Assembly: GCF_036499745.1 (NCBI RefSeq)
Contig: NZ_DASYDG010000025.1
Coordinates: 1-64,000 of the forward strand
DNA length: 64,000 nucleotides
Source of the DNA: Pinirhizobacter sp036499745
GTDB lineage: Bacteria > Pseudomonadota > Gammaproteobacteria > Xanthomonadales > Rhodanobacteraceae
Direction of reading: 5' to 3'
The notes under the pieces are model-generated. The model did not search any database and was not told the origin of the DNA. It was given only the letters and a program-made list of their open reading frames with translations. The position numbers were made by a program, and so were the translations under genes. This document shows positions 1 through 7,381 of the stretch, piece by piece (the first letter of the stretch is position 1; every line of letters starts with the position of its first letter).

Positions 1-654
1 GGCTGGGCCACGTTGTGGCTGCAGGTGCGCTACCCGAAAATTTTCGGCGGTACCTGGTCGACCTCGCCGGATCCTTCGGATTTCCACGATTTCACCGGCG
101 TCGATCTTTATGCGCCCAACGCCAACATGTATCGCAAGGCCGATGGAACGGCCACGCCGCTGGTGCGCGACAAGGGCCAGGTGATCGCCACTTTTGAGAC
201 GTTCGCCAAGCTTGAGCAGGTGATCAACGCCTATGGCGGCCAGCTGGCCTCATTCGAATGGGTGTTCTCGCCGCGTGGCGCCGATGGCCGGCCCGTGCCG
301 ATGTTCGACCGCGCCACCGGCAAGGTGGATCCGGCCGTGGTGGCGTACTGGCGCGATCACTTCGACATTGCCTATCGTTTGAAGCGTGACTGGCCGCAGC
401 TGAAGGGCGACCTGGACGGCAAGATCCACGTCTATGTCGGCACGGCCGATACCTTCTACCTCGACGGCGCCGCGCACCGGTTGAAGGACACGCTCGATGC
501 CCTGCATGCAACGTCGAGCGTCCAGTTCATCGAAGGCCGCACGCATTTCAACCTGTATGTGGAAGGCGACGACCGCCAGGCGCTATTGAAGAAGATCGCC
601 TGGCAGATGTACGCCGTGGCGCGGCCTAACGCGGCACCTGCAAGCCACCCATGA
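1..654 (+). CDS. Esterase-like alpha/beta hydrolase, 5'-truncated
   Basis: The frame is open from base 1, so the gene begins upstream and only its last 217 codons are present. The fragment reads like the C-terminal half of a secreted esterase-type alpha/beta hydrolase. A VGTADTFY segment (about residues 146-153 of the fragment) and a GRTHFNLY segment (around residue 182) are the usual places for the catalytic Asp and His. The nucleophile serine would lie upstream and cannot be seen. Its last 29 bases overlap the 3' end of cfa, which is transcribed toward it. Family assignment rests on motif resemblance only. Confidence 0.6.
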   Translation, partial: GWATLWLQVRYPKIFGGTWSTSPDPSDFHDFTGVDLYAPNANMYRKADGTATPLVRDKGQVIATFETFAKLEQVINAYGGQLASFEWVFSPRGADGRPVPMFDRATGKVDPAVVAYWRDHFDIAYRLKRDWPQLKGDLDGKIHVYVGTADTFYLDGAAHRLKDTLDALHATSSVQFIEGRTHFNLYVEGDDRQALLKKIAWQMYAVARPNAAPASHP

Positions 655-1780
655 CGCCGCGCGGGCTCAGGGTGAGCTGCCAAAGCTGATCGCGCCGGCT
701 TCGGAAGATCGCGGCCGAGCACGACAGGTAGAACAGCCACATCCTGCGGAAGCGTTCATCGTAGCGGTCGCGCAACAACGGCCACCCGGCTTCGAAATTG
801 GCACGCCAGCCCTGCAGGGTCAGGTCGTAGTCGGCCCCGAAGTTATGCCAGTCTTCCACCACGAACAGCCCTTCGAGCCCGTGTGTTACCTGGGATGCGT
901 TGGGGATAAGCGAGTTGGGGAAGATGTAACGGTCAATCCAGGGGTCCGGACGGGTCACGGTGGCATGTGATCCGATGCAATGCAGCAGCACCAGGCCATC
1001 GTCGTTGACACAACGCCGCGCCATCTCGAACCACGCTCGATGGTTCTTGGCGCCCACGTGTTCGAACATGCCCACTGAAAGGATCGCGTCGAAGCGCTCG
1101 TCGAGTTCGTGGTAGTCCTGCAGGCGGATCTCGATCGGCAGGCCTGCGCACAACTGGCGGGCGTAGGCGGCCTGTTCGGCGGACACGGTGATACCCACGC
1201 CAGTCACGCCGTAGCGCTCGGCGGCGAATTTCAACGCCTCGCCCCACCCGCAACCCACGTCCAGCACGCGCTGGCCGGGCTTCAATTGCAGCTTGCGACA
1301 GATCAGGTCGAGCTTGTCTTCCTGGGCCTGGTCCAGGTCTCGGGCCCGGGACCAGTAACCGCATGAATACACCAGGCGCTTGCCAAGCATGACAGCGAAC
1401 AGATCGTTGCCCAGGTCGTAGTGGCGCTTACCCACCTCCCAGGCATGGGCACCACGCTGCACGTTGATCAGCCGCGCCTTCAGGTGGGCAAGCAGGGTGT
1501 CGATGGTGGTGAGCGCGTCGTCCAGGTTCGCGCGAAGTACCCGGGTGAAGAAGCCGGCAAGGTCGGCCGCGTCCCACCAGCCATCCATGTAACTTTCGCC
1601 CAGGCCCAGGGTGCCGTGGGCGAACACGCGCGCATAGAAACCGTCGTTGAGCACGTGAAGGTCCGTCGGACCGGGACCGTCCAGGGCCACGCCGGCCTGG
1701 GCAAGCAGGTCGCGGGCGCGTTGCTTGAGCGAATCGGAATTCACGCCAAACCCCCCTTCGGTTAGCACGCCACGACTCAT
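626..1780 (-). CDS. cfa: Cyclopropane-fatty-acyl-phospholipid synthase
   Basis: This enzyme transfers a methylene group from S-adenosylmethionine to cis double bonds of membrane phospholipid acyl chains, usually in stationary phase or acid stress. The 384-residue protein aligns by eye with E. coli Cfa along its whole length: GLGESYMDGWW near 59-69, YSCGYW at 138-143, the SAM-binding VLDVGCGWG at 172-180, and a C-terminal FRARD-like region. Residue 13 is a GTG codon (base 1744) preceded by a run of G at a good ribosome-binding distance, so translation may start there and give 372 residues. It is monocistronic in appearance. Confidence 0.95.
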   Translation of the reverse strand: MSRGVLTEGGFGVNSDSLKQRARDLLAQAGVALDGPGPTDLHVLNDGFYARVFAHGTLGLGESYMDGWWDAADLAGFFTRVLRANLDDALTTIDTLLAHLKARLINVQRGAHAWEVGKRHYDLGNDLFAVMLGKRLVYSCGYWSRARDLDQAQEDKLDLICRKLQLKPGQRVLDVGCGWGEALKFAAERYGVTGVGITVSAEQAAYARQLCAGLPIEIRLQDYHELDERFDAILSVGMFEHVGAKNHRAWFEMARRCVNDDGLVLLHCIGSHATVTRPDPWIDRYIFPNSLIPNASQVTHGLEGLFVVEDWHNFGADYDLTLQGWRANFEAGWPLLRDRYDERFRRMWLFYLSCSAAIFRSRRDQLWQLTLSPRGVMGGLQVPR

Positions 1781-1798
1781 TGTGCCGTGGCAAGGGCA

Positions 1799-2188
1799 TC
1801 AGGCGCTACGGGTAAGCATCCGCACCAGGGCAAGTCCGGCGATCACGGCGGCAATGGAGCCTGCGAGGTTAATCATGATGTGGGCGGCGAACCATCCGTA
1901 CTGGCCCTTCAGAAGCAAGGTGGCGGACTCTGCGGCGAAGGTTGAAAACGTGGTGAGGCCGCCTAAAAAACCGGTGGCGATGAGCAGGCGCAGCTCCGGT
2001 GACAGGGCAGGGTAGTGCTCGACCACGCCCAGCGTGCAACCCATCAGCAATCCGCCCACCAGGTTGGCGGCAAGCGTGCCCATCGGCAGGTTCGGTACCG
2101 CCGCGTTGAAGGCCAGGGCCAGCCCCCAGCGCAACCAGCAACCGAGCATGCCGCCAACCCCAACGGCAAGGAACGCGTTCAAACCCAT
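1799..2188 (-). CDS. crcB: Fluoride ion channel CrcB/Fluc
   Basis: This is a small four-helix membrane protein that exports fluoride passively as a dual-topology dimer. The 129 residues show the family signatures VGVGGMLGCWLRW at 9-21, the pore segment ANLVGG at 41-46 and GFLGGLTTFSTF at 73-84. The ATG at 2188 was chosen because the family begins just before the VGVGG segment; an in-frame ATG at 2206 would add six residues. The reading frame stays open far upstream, over the divergent exporter gene, but that extension is antisense noise. I see no fluoride riboswitch in the 51-base gap upstream. Confidence 0.93.
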   Translation of the reverse strand: MGLNAFLAVGVGGMLGCWLRWGLALAFNAAVPNLPMGTLAANLVGGLLMGCTLGVVEHYPALSPELRLLIATGFLGGLTTFSTFAAESATLLLKGQYGWFAAHIMINLAGSIAAVIAGLALVRMLTRSA

Positions 2189-2239
2189 GTCGTTTAACCT
2201 GAGCATATAAAGGTTGGTCGTCACTATACTTGTCGTCTG

Positions 2240-3433
2240 ATGACTTCGCCCGCCCATACCCTCCGGCGCAACCTGCCGTGGTTGCTGGCTGGCCTGTCGA
2301 TGATCGGCCCGTTTTCGATCGACGCCATTTTCCCGGGCTTCCCGGACATCGGCCATGCCTTCGGCGTAGGCGAGGTCGCGCTGCAGCAGACCATCAGCGT
2401 CTACCTGTTTGCCTATGCCGCGATGAACCTGTTCCACGGCGCCATCTCCGACGCCTTCGGGCGCAAGCCGGTCATCGTCATCGGCATGGGGTTGTATGCA
2501 CTGGCCTCGGCGGGCGCCGCCATGGCCACGTCCTTCACGGGCCTGCTTGCCTTCCGGATGCTCCAGGGGCTCTGCGCCGGCGCCGGCATCGTGGTTGGCC
2601 GTGCCGTGGTGCGCGACACCCTGCATGGGGAAGATGCACAGAAGATGATGTCGAAGGTGATGATGATCTTCGGCGTTGCGCCGGCGGTGGCGCCCATGGT
2701 CGGTGCATGGCTGCTCGGTATCGATGGCTGGCGCGGCATTTTCTGGGCGCTCACGGGTTTTGCCGTAGTTCTCACGGTGGCCCTGTGGCGTTTCCTTGAT
2801 GAAACGCACCCGCACGAGGCCCGCACCAGCTTCCGTCCCAGGCCGCTGCTGGCTTCCTACGCGAACATCGCCCGGGACCGGCCGTTCTGGCCGCTGATGA
2901 TCGCCGCATCCATCAACTTCTCCGGACTGTTCCTGTACATCGCCTCGGCGCCGCGGATGATTCGCGAACTGTTGGGGCTTTCCGCGCAGGGTTTTCCGTG
3001 GTTGTTCATTCCCGTGATAAGCGGCATGGTGGCCGGCGCCTTCGCCTCCGGCCGCCTGGCCGGGCGCATGACGCCCACGCGCACGGTGAACATCGGCTAC
3101 GTGCTGATGCTGGGAAGTTGCGCCATCAACATCGTGCTGGCGCTCGCCTTGCCGCATCCGATGGTGCCGTGGTCCACGCTGCCCCTGCTGCTTTACGGCG
3201 CCGGCGTGCAGATGGCCTTTCCCACGCTCACCCTGCTGTTGCTGGACCGCTTTCCCCGCCAGCGCGGCGGAGCGTCTTCCGTTCAGGCCTTCGCCAGCCT
3301 GCTGTTCACGGCCATCGTCGCTGGCGTGCTGTCACCTTTACTGTCGGTGGACATGCTTGGGCTGGCATTGGGAGCCAGCGCCTTGTGCGGCATCGGTCTG
3401 GTGTCGTGGCGGTGGTATTTGAGGCTGGTCTGA
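2240..3433 (+). CDS. MFS multidrug efflux transporter, Bcr/CflA family
   Basis: This is an inner-membrane drug/proton antiporter of the 12-helix major facilitator superfamily. The 397-residue protein carries the MFS motif A GAISDAFGRKP at 67-77, a motif B region RMLQG at 106-110 and the following helix 5 segment GAGIVVGRAVVRD typical of Bcr/CflA proteins. The N-terminal SIDAIFPGFPDIGHAFG segment resembles the Bcr subgroup, where the order Y/F-P-A-F-P is typical. It is divergent from crcB with a 51-base gap; a TATACT hexamer sits just ahead of the start codon, so the leader would be very short. The substrate cannot be told from sequence. Confidence 0.9.
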   Translation: MTSPAHTLRRNLPWLLAGLSMIGPFSIDAIFPGFPDIGHAFGVGEVALQQTISVYLFAYAAMNLFHGAISDAFGRKPVIVIGMGLYALASAGAAMATSFTGLLAFRMLQGLCAGAGIVVGRAVVRDTLHGEDAQKMMSKVMMIFGVAPAVAPMVGAWLLGIDGWRGIFWALTGFAVVLTVALWRFLDETHPHEARTSFRPRPLLASYANIARDRPFWPLMIAASINFSGLFLYIASAPRMIRELLGLSAQGFPWLFIPVISGMVAGAFASGRLAGRMTPTRTVNIGYVLMLGSCAINIVLALALPHPMVPWSTLPLLLYGAGVQMAFPTLTLLLLDRFPRQRGGASSVQAFASLLFTAIVAGVLSPLLSVDMLGLALGASALCGIGLVSWRWYLRLV

Positions 3434-3458
3434 TCGTCATGAATCTGATCGTCATAAA
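3429..3458. repeat. Tandem 15-bp direct repeat
   Basis: Two adjacent copies of a 15-base unit, TCTGATCGTCATGAA and TCTGATCGTCATAAA, agree at 14 of 15 positions. The first covers the stop codon of the exporter gene and the second lies just upstream of the toxin-antitoxin genes. It could be a boundary scar or a binding site. Confidence 0.8.
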
Positions 3459-3510
3459 TTTGGGTGAAAAGTACAGGAAAGGCCGACTGTTGTCGGTTAC
3501 GATTTCGCTC

Positions 3511-3523
3511 CCAGGAATCCTGG
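3511..3523. promoter_or_regulatory. Palindrome overlapping the antitoxin translation start region
   Basis: CCAGGAATCCTGG is a 6+1+6 perfect palindrome ending 7 bases before the ATG at 3531. A second short hairpin (CCGAC, 4-base loop, GTCGG) lies at 3483-3496. Toxin-antitoxin operons are commonly autoregulated through palindromes at this position, so this is a plausible operator; binding is an inference. Confidence 0.45.
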
Positions 3524-3530
3524 ATCCGTC

Positions 3531-3959
3531 ATGGGCCACTTAATTTCGTTGAAGGCCTTGCGCGATATCGTGGCTGCGGATGGTCTGCAGAATGTCCGCA
3601 TCGTCCACGAGACGGCCCATTGGTGCATCGAGTTGGTGATGTGCGGCACGCGTAAGACACTGGCTACGGTTGCCGGCGACGTGCGCCGATTTTCTTCTCG
3701 TGACATCGCGATCAAACTGTTAGCCAAACCAGGTTCACATCAAGGGAGTTTCGCCATGGAATTGGCAGCGCTCGTGTTCGACGAGTCCTTCGACAACCTC
3801 GTTACCCCGTCATCGGGGAATAGTGCTTCCTACGAGGCTTACGTCGAGGAAGAAATTCGCAGATCGTACGCCACGAAAGGTCCTGTACTGCCTGCTGGGG
3901 AAGTGAACGGACGCATGGCGGTACTCAAGGCATCATTCCCCACCAAAAAACCAGGTTAG
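3531..3959 (+). CDS. Putative antitoxin: ParC-like N-terminus with PaaA-like tail
   Basis: The 142-residue protein has two recognisable parts. Residues 1-70 (GHLISLKALRDIV, then VRRFSSRDIAIKLLA) resemble the small ParC-like or partition-associated proteins often found next to plasmid stability genes. Residues about 103-135 (SYEAYVEEEIRRSY, then LPAGEVNGRM) resemble the short helical tail of PaaA-type or 'stability determinant' antitoxins, which wraps the cognate ParE toxin. The downstream gene starts 2 bases after its stop and looks like such a toxin. Local GC (about 52-58 % in the lines counted downstream) is lower than in the flanks, which suggests acquisition. The function is inferred from arrangement and weak resemblance. 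Confidence 0.5.
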   Translation: MGHLISLKALRDIVAADGLQNVRIVHETAHWCIELVMCGTRKTLATVAGDVRRFSSRDIAIKLLAKPGSHQGSFAMELAALVFDESFDNLVTPSSGNSASYEAYVEEEIRRSYATKGPVLPAGEVNGRMAVLKASFPTKKPG

Positions 3960-3961
3960 TT

Positions 3962-4237
3962 ATGGCCGTAAGTTGGGCTCGCGCCGCTTATATGAGGCGC
4001 GCAGAGCTATTCCTTCGCCTAGCCACGATTGATCCGGCGGCTGCCCGTCGGCAGGACGACTATATCGAGCGCGCGGCGGACATGCTTGATGGTGTTGTCA
4101 CGTATAAACGGGGATCCGTTCCCGGGACATACGTATGTCCATGCAATGATGGCAAGCACGTGCTTGTGTACAGCCGCGAGGGTGATAGTGTTCGTGTAGT
4201 GAGTCTAATTTCCAGCTCTAGTGGCTGGACGCTGTGA
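3962..4237 (+). CDS. RelE/ParE-superfamily toxin-like protein
   Basis: This 91-residue protein follows the antitoxin-like gene with a 2-base gap, so the two are translationally coupled. The pattern fits ParE: two N-terminal helices (WARAAYMRRAELFLRLATI and AAARRQDDYIERAADML) followed by a sheet with VPGTYVC, HVLVYSREGD and VRVVSLIS. ParE toxins poison DNA gyrase, while RelE toxins cleave mRNA on the ribosome. The ParE-like GT and LVY motifs are visible, but target and activity cannot be read from sequence. Base composition is lower in GC than the surroundings. Confidence 0.55.
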   Translation: MAVSWARAAYMRRAELFLRLATIDPAAARRQDDYIERAADMLDGVVTYKRGSVPGTYVCPCNDGKHVLVYSREGDSVRVVSLISSSSGWTL

Positions 4238-4256
4238 TGGATCCAGCATTGGCCGG

Positions 4257-4715
4257 CTAGCTGGAGATGTACCCCGCGCCGGTGACATACGCCCTGGCTT
4301 CCGCGGCATCGTTTTCGAACCACGCCTTGGTCGATCCCAGTCTGAACGTGTAACCCCACGTATCCATGTCCTGCATCACGCGTTCGCTTCCCACGCCAGG
4401 CAAATCGTCGGCCAGCACGATCTGCAGATAACAGGTTGCGTCTTCTTCTTCGATCGAATCGGTGGCGTCGGTGTGCACGGCGACGCGGCGTTCCGGTGAC
4501 ATCACCAGCAGGTGGCTGGCTTCGTGCAGCAGGGAGTGCACGGGAGTATCGGGCCGGGCGTAGACGGTAAGGCCGATCAGCCCGGCTTCATCGTCGCCCC
4601 AATAACTGCCGGGGATGGCGTCGCCTTCGGGCACTTCGACAAGCTGCAAGCCATGTCGCCCCAGGAGTTCGCGCGACGCGGCAAAGCCGACGTCGCGCAT
4701 GCGCAACACGTCCAT
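4257..4715 (-). CDS. Conserved-looking protein with zincin HExxH motif
   Basis: I cannot assign a named family. The 152-residue protein carries H64-E-A-S-H68 and, about 21 residues later, an acidic helix EEEDATCYLQIVL (89-101). This HExxH plus downstream Glu layout is what ImmA/IrrE-like and other minimal gluzincin metallopeptidases show, so it may bind zinc. There is no signal peptide, so a cytoplasmic location is expected. It starts 6 bases after the minE stop on the same strand and is probably the last gene of the GNAT-minCDE transcript. Proteolytic activity is inference only. Confidence 0.6.
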   Translation of the reverse strand: MDVLRMRDVGFAASRELLGRHGLQLVEVPEGDAIPGSYWGDDEAGLIGLTVYARPDTPVHSLLHEASHLLVMSPERRVAVHTDATDSIEEEDATCYLQIVLADDLPGVGSERVMQDMDTWGYTFRLGSTKAWFENDAAEARAYVTGAGYISS

Positions 4716-4721
4716 GGGTGC

Positions 4722-4982
4722 CTAGCCGGGCTTGTGCTCGGGCAGGGCGACGGAGAGCTCGAGCACTTCGTGGCCGCTGTCGCGGTCAAGGGTGATGTTC
4801 ACCGCATCCACATCGACGTTGACGTATTTGCGGATCACTTCGAGCAGTTCATTGCGGAGCAGCGGCAGGTAATCCGGAGCGCCGCGCGTGCTGCGTTCCT
4901 GGGCCACGATGATGCGCAGCCGCTCCTTGGCTACGCCTGCGGTGGCTTCGGGCTTGCGCTTGAGGAAATCGAGGATACCCAT
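4722..4982 (-). CDS. minE: Cell division topological specificity factor MinE
   Basis: MinE activates the MinD ATPase and drives pole-to-pole oscillation of the division inhibitor. The 86-residue length is typical. The N-terminal MGILDFLKRK amphipathic membrane-targeting helix is followed by the MinD-binding stretch AKERLRIIVAQER (residues 18-30) and a C-terminal topological-specificity domain ending in VALPEHKPG. It starts 3 bases after the minD stop, with the ribosome-binding site inside the end of minD. Confidence 0.97.
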   Translation of the reverse strand: MGILDFLKRKPEATAGVAKERLRIIVAQERSTRGAPDYLPLLRNELLEVIRKYVNVDVDAVNITLDRDSGHEVLELSVALPEHKPG

Positions 4983-4985
4983 GCC

Positions 4986-5798
4986 TTAACCCCCGAAGAC
5001 GCGCTTGAGGAAGCCCTTCTTCTGCACTTCAATGAAGCGCAATGGCCGCTCCTGGCCCAGAAGCCGCGAAACAACGTCTGTGTAGGCTTGCCCGGCAAAG
5101 GAATTTTCGTCGAGGATCACTGGTACGCCGGCGTTCGACGCGGCCAATACGTTTTCCGATTCGGGGATCACGCCCACCACCTTGATGCCGAGGATTTCCT
5201 CCACGTCCTTCACCGAGAGCATCTCCCCGGCTTCCACTCGCGTTGGGTTGTAGCGGGTAAGCAGCAGGTGTTGGGTGATGGCGCCCTCGCCGCGCTCGGC
5301 GCGACGCGTCTTGCTGGCAAGCAGGCCCAGGATGCGGTCGGAGTCGCGCACGGAGGAAACCTCCGGGTTCACCACCACCACCGCGTGGTCGGCGAAATAC
5401 ATCGCAAGGTGCGCGCCCTTCTCGATACCGGCGGGGGAATCGCATACGACGTACTCGAAGCCTTCGGCACCAAGGCCATCAAGGACTTTCTCGACGCCTT
5501 CCAGGGTGAGGGCGTCCTTGTCCCGGGTCTGCGAGGCGGCCAGCACGTAGAGGTTGTCGTAGCGCTTGTCCTTGATCAGGGCCTGCTTGAGCGAGGCTTC
5601 GCCCTGTACGACGTTGATGAAGTCGTACACCACGCGCCGTTCGCAGCCCATGATGAGGTCGAGGTTGCGCAGGCCGACGTCGAAGTCGATCACCGCTACT
5701 TTCTTGCCTGCCTGGGCCAATCCCACGGCAAGCGAGGCACTGCTCGTGGTCTTGCCCACGCCGCCCTTGCCCGACGTAACGACGATGATCTCAGCCAA
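4986..5798 (-). CDS. minD: Septum site-determining ATPase MinD
   Basis: MinD is the membrane-binding ATPase that carries MinC to the membrane and blocks polar Z rings. I chose the TTG at 5798 as start. It gives 270 residues, the normal MinD length, begins AEIIVVTSGKGGVGKTT with the deviant Walker A at 11-18, and has GGAG six bases upstream. The open frame continues further 5' with no family resemblance. The C-terminus FIEVQKKGFLKRVFGG is the amphipathic membrane-targeting helix. The gene lies between minC (62 bases away) and minE. Confidence 0.97.
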   Translation of the reverse strand: MAEIIVVTSGKGGVGKTTSSASLAVGLAQAGKKVAVIDFDVGLRNLDLIMGCERRVVYDFINVVQGEASLKQALIKDKRYDNLYVLAASQTRDKDALTLEGVEKVLDGLGAEGFEYVVCDSPAGIEKGAHLAMYFADHAVVVVNPEVSSVRDSDRILGLLASKTRRAERGEGAITQHLLLTRYNPTRVEAGEMLSVKDVEEILGIKVVGVIPESENVLAASNAGVPVILDENSFAGQAYTDVVSRLLGQERPLRFIEVQKKGFLKRVFGG

Positions 5799-5860
5799 TG
5801 TTGTCTCCACTTGCTTGTTCTTGTTGTGGTGGTGTGTCGATTTGCGATCGCGGTTCGGCC

Positions 5861-6637
5861 CTAGAGCCGGGCGATCAATAGCTTTTCGCCTTCCAGCCAG
5901 CATTGCACGGCATGGCCTTCCAGGTCGGCGGGAATGTGTTCGAAAACCCGGTAATGGCCAGCGATGGCCACGAGTTCGGCGTGGAAGTCGGCGCAATAGA
6001 TGCGCGCGCTGGTGTCACCCTGCGCGCCGGCCATGGCCCGGCCCCGCAGGCTACCGTAAACGTGGATGGAGCCGTCGGCAATGACTTCGGCGCCATTGGC
6101 CACTGCGGCGTTCACCACAAGGTCACGATCGCGTGCATACACCTGCTGTCCCGAACGCACGGCGCCGGACGCATGGCGCATCGCCGTGTACGCGGCGGCG
6201 GACTCTTCGTGGATGGGTTCGCGCACGGGCGCCGTTGACACGGCAGGTGCCGGCGCGGCGGCCTCCGGCAAGGGCTGGGTTTCGCCGCCTGCAGGCTCGT
6301 AGGCCGCGCGGAACTTGGCGATCAGCGGCAGGCCCATGCGCGTGGCCAGTTCCTCCGTGGCGGCCGTGCCATAGGCCAGGCCTACCGGCAGCATGCCTGC
6401 GCTGCGGATGGCTTCGAGCAGGGCATCGACCGTGCCGTCGTCGGGCAGGGCGGACAGATGGCTTAAGTCCAGCACCACGGCGGCGCGGGAGAACATCTGC
6501 GGCGCCGCGCGGACACGGCGCTCCAGTTCATCGCACAGTGCCGCGGCATCGGCGCGTCGCACGCGTACGCAGGCCATGCCTACCTGGCCGAAACGCAGGT
6601 CGCAGGCGGCTTCAAGGGTGTCCACGCGGGCATTCAT
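5861..6637 (-). CDS. minC: Septum site-determining protein MinC
   Basis: MinC inhibits FtsZ polymerisation away from midcell. The 258-residue protein has an N-terminal domain (about 1-105, FtsZ-inhibiting), an Ala/Pro/Glu-rich linker (about 118-145) and a C-terminal beta-helix domain (about 155-258) containing DLVVNAAVANGAEVIADG and the conserved GSLRGRAMAG segment used for MinD binding. The minC-minD-minE order is preserved. Its start follows the GNAT gene by 2 bases, so the two are likely co-transcribed. Confidence 0.95.
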   Translation of the reverse strand: MNARVDTLEAACDLRFGQVGMACVRVRRADAAALCDELERRVRAAPQMFSRAAVVLDLSHLSALPDDGTVDALLEAIRSAGMLPVGLAYGTAATEELATRMGLPLIAKFRAAYEPAGGETQPLPEAAAPAPAVSTAPVREPIHEESAAAYTAMRHASGAVRSGQQVYARDRDLVVNAAVANGAEVIADGSIHVYGSLRGRAMAGAQGDTSARIYCADFHAELVAIAGHYRVFEHIPADLEGHAVQCWLEGEKLLIARL

Positions 6638-6639
6638 CT

Positions 6640-7257
6640 TCAGTGCTTGTCTCCGGCCGCCAACGCATGCGGCGCGGCCATGTCGCAGGGACGGCTGCGC
6701 TCGCGCAGCCAGGCGGTGTCCGGCAAGCCATTACCTTCCAGGTAACGCTCGCGGACAAAGGAAAAACTGGGTAGTTCACGGGCCAGCAGGCTCACCTTGG
6801 GGCCGGAGGCGCCCATGGTCTGCTGGCCCACTTCCTGGAACCCTAAGGTGCCATGGAACAGCACGGCCATGTCGTCGCGCGGCTCCAGGAATACCTCGCA
6901 GGTGAGGATCGGCACGCGGACCTCGGCATAACTGCCCACGTCGCAGTAGAAGATGCGACCCAGGCCATGTCCCTGCCAGGCGGCCCCGATGACGATGCGG
7001 TCGATGTAGACGAAACTCTCGTAATGGGCCTGGAACCAGCGGTAATTGGGGCTTTCGTAGGCCGCGTCGGCGCGGAAGGCGATCAGGAAGCCGGCGATGA
7101 CGCCGTTCATTTCCGCCACGCGGAAGTAGTGGGCCTGGTCGAAAAGGAACCGGAGACGGTCTGGATCCGTGGCGAGGATGCCCGCACCGGCGGTGTTGTT
7201 GAGCGCCAGCACGGCGTCCAGGTCGCGCTCTTCCACGTCGCGGATGGCAAGGGCCAT
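6640..7257 (-). CDS. GNAT-family N-acetyltransferase
   Basis: This 205-residue protein has the GNAT layout: IRDVEERDLDAVLALNN at the N-terminus, a central beta strand YIDRIVIGAAWQGHGLGR containing the acetyl-CoA-binding V-x-x-x-x-x-G-x-G signature, and a C-terminal FHGTLGFQEVGQQ strand. The ATG at 7257 was chosen because GGAG sits six bases upstream; an ATG at 7317 gives an unconvincing extension. It is the first gene of the min operon, 2 bases ahead of minC. The acceptor substrate is unknown, and any role in division is unproven. Confidence 0.85.
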   Translation of the reverse strand: MALAIRDVEERDLDAVLALNNTAGAGILATDPDRLRFLFDQAHYFRVAEMNGVIAGFLIAFRADAAYESPNYRWFQAHYESFVYIDRIVIGAAWQGHGLGRIFYCDVGSYAEVRVPILTCEVFLEPRDDMAVLFHGTLGFQEVGQQTMGASGPKVSLLARELPSFSFVRERYLEGNGLPDTAWLRERSRPCDMAAPHALAAGDKH

Positions 7258-7381
7258 TCGGTGCTCCGCCCAGTTGTTTCGACTAAAGACCGCGTTCGGG
7301 CCCCGGTAAGCCGGCATTATGGCATTTAAGGCATGACCTTAGCCATGTTCCGGGGGGCGGGGCTCGCCCTATGATGCGCCT

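Noticed and set aside
2189..2239. Fluoride riboswitch upstream of crcB
   Set aside because: The gap is only 51 bases and lacks the GG-pseudoknot core of the class.
2189..3157. Long N-terminal extension of crcB
   Set aside because: The extra residues are antisense to the exporter gene and low-complexity; CrcB proteins are about 130 residues.
3464..3655. Short plus-strand frame of 63 codons across the antitoxin start
   Set aside because: It overlaps the antitoxin-like gene in another frame, has no ribosome-binding site and no family pattern.
4512..5864. Plus-strand open frame of 450 codons opposite minD-minE
   Set aside because: It covers three unmistakable minus-strand genes; its composition is that of an antisense frame.
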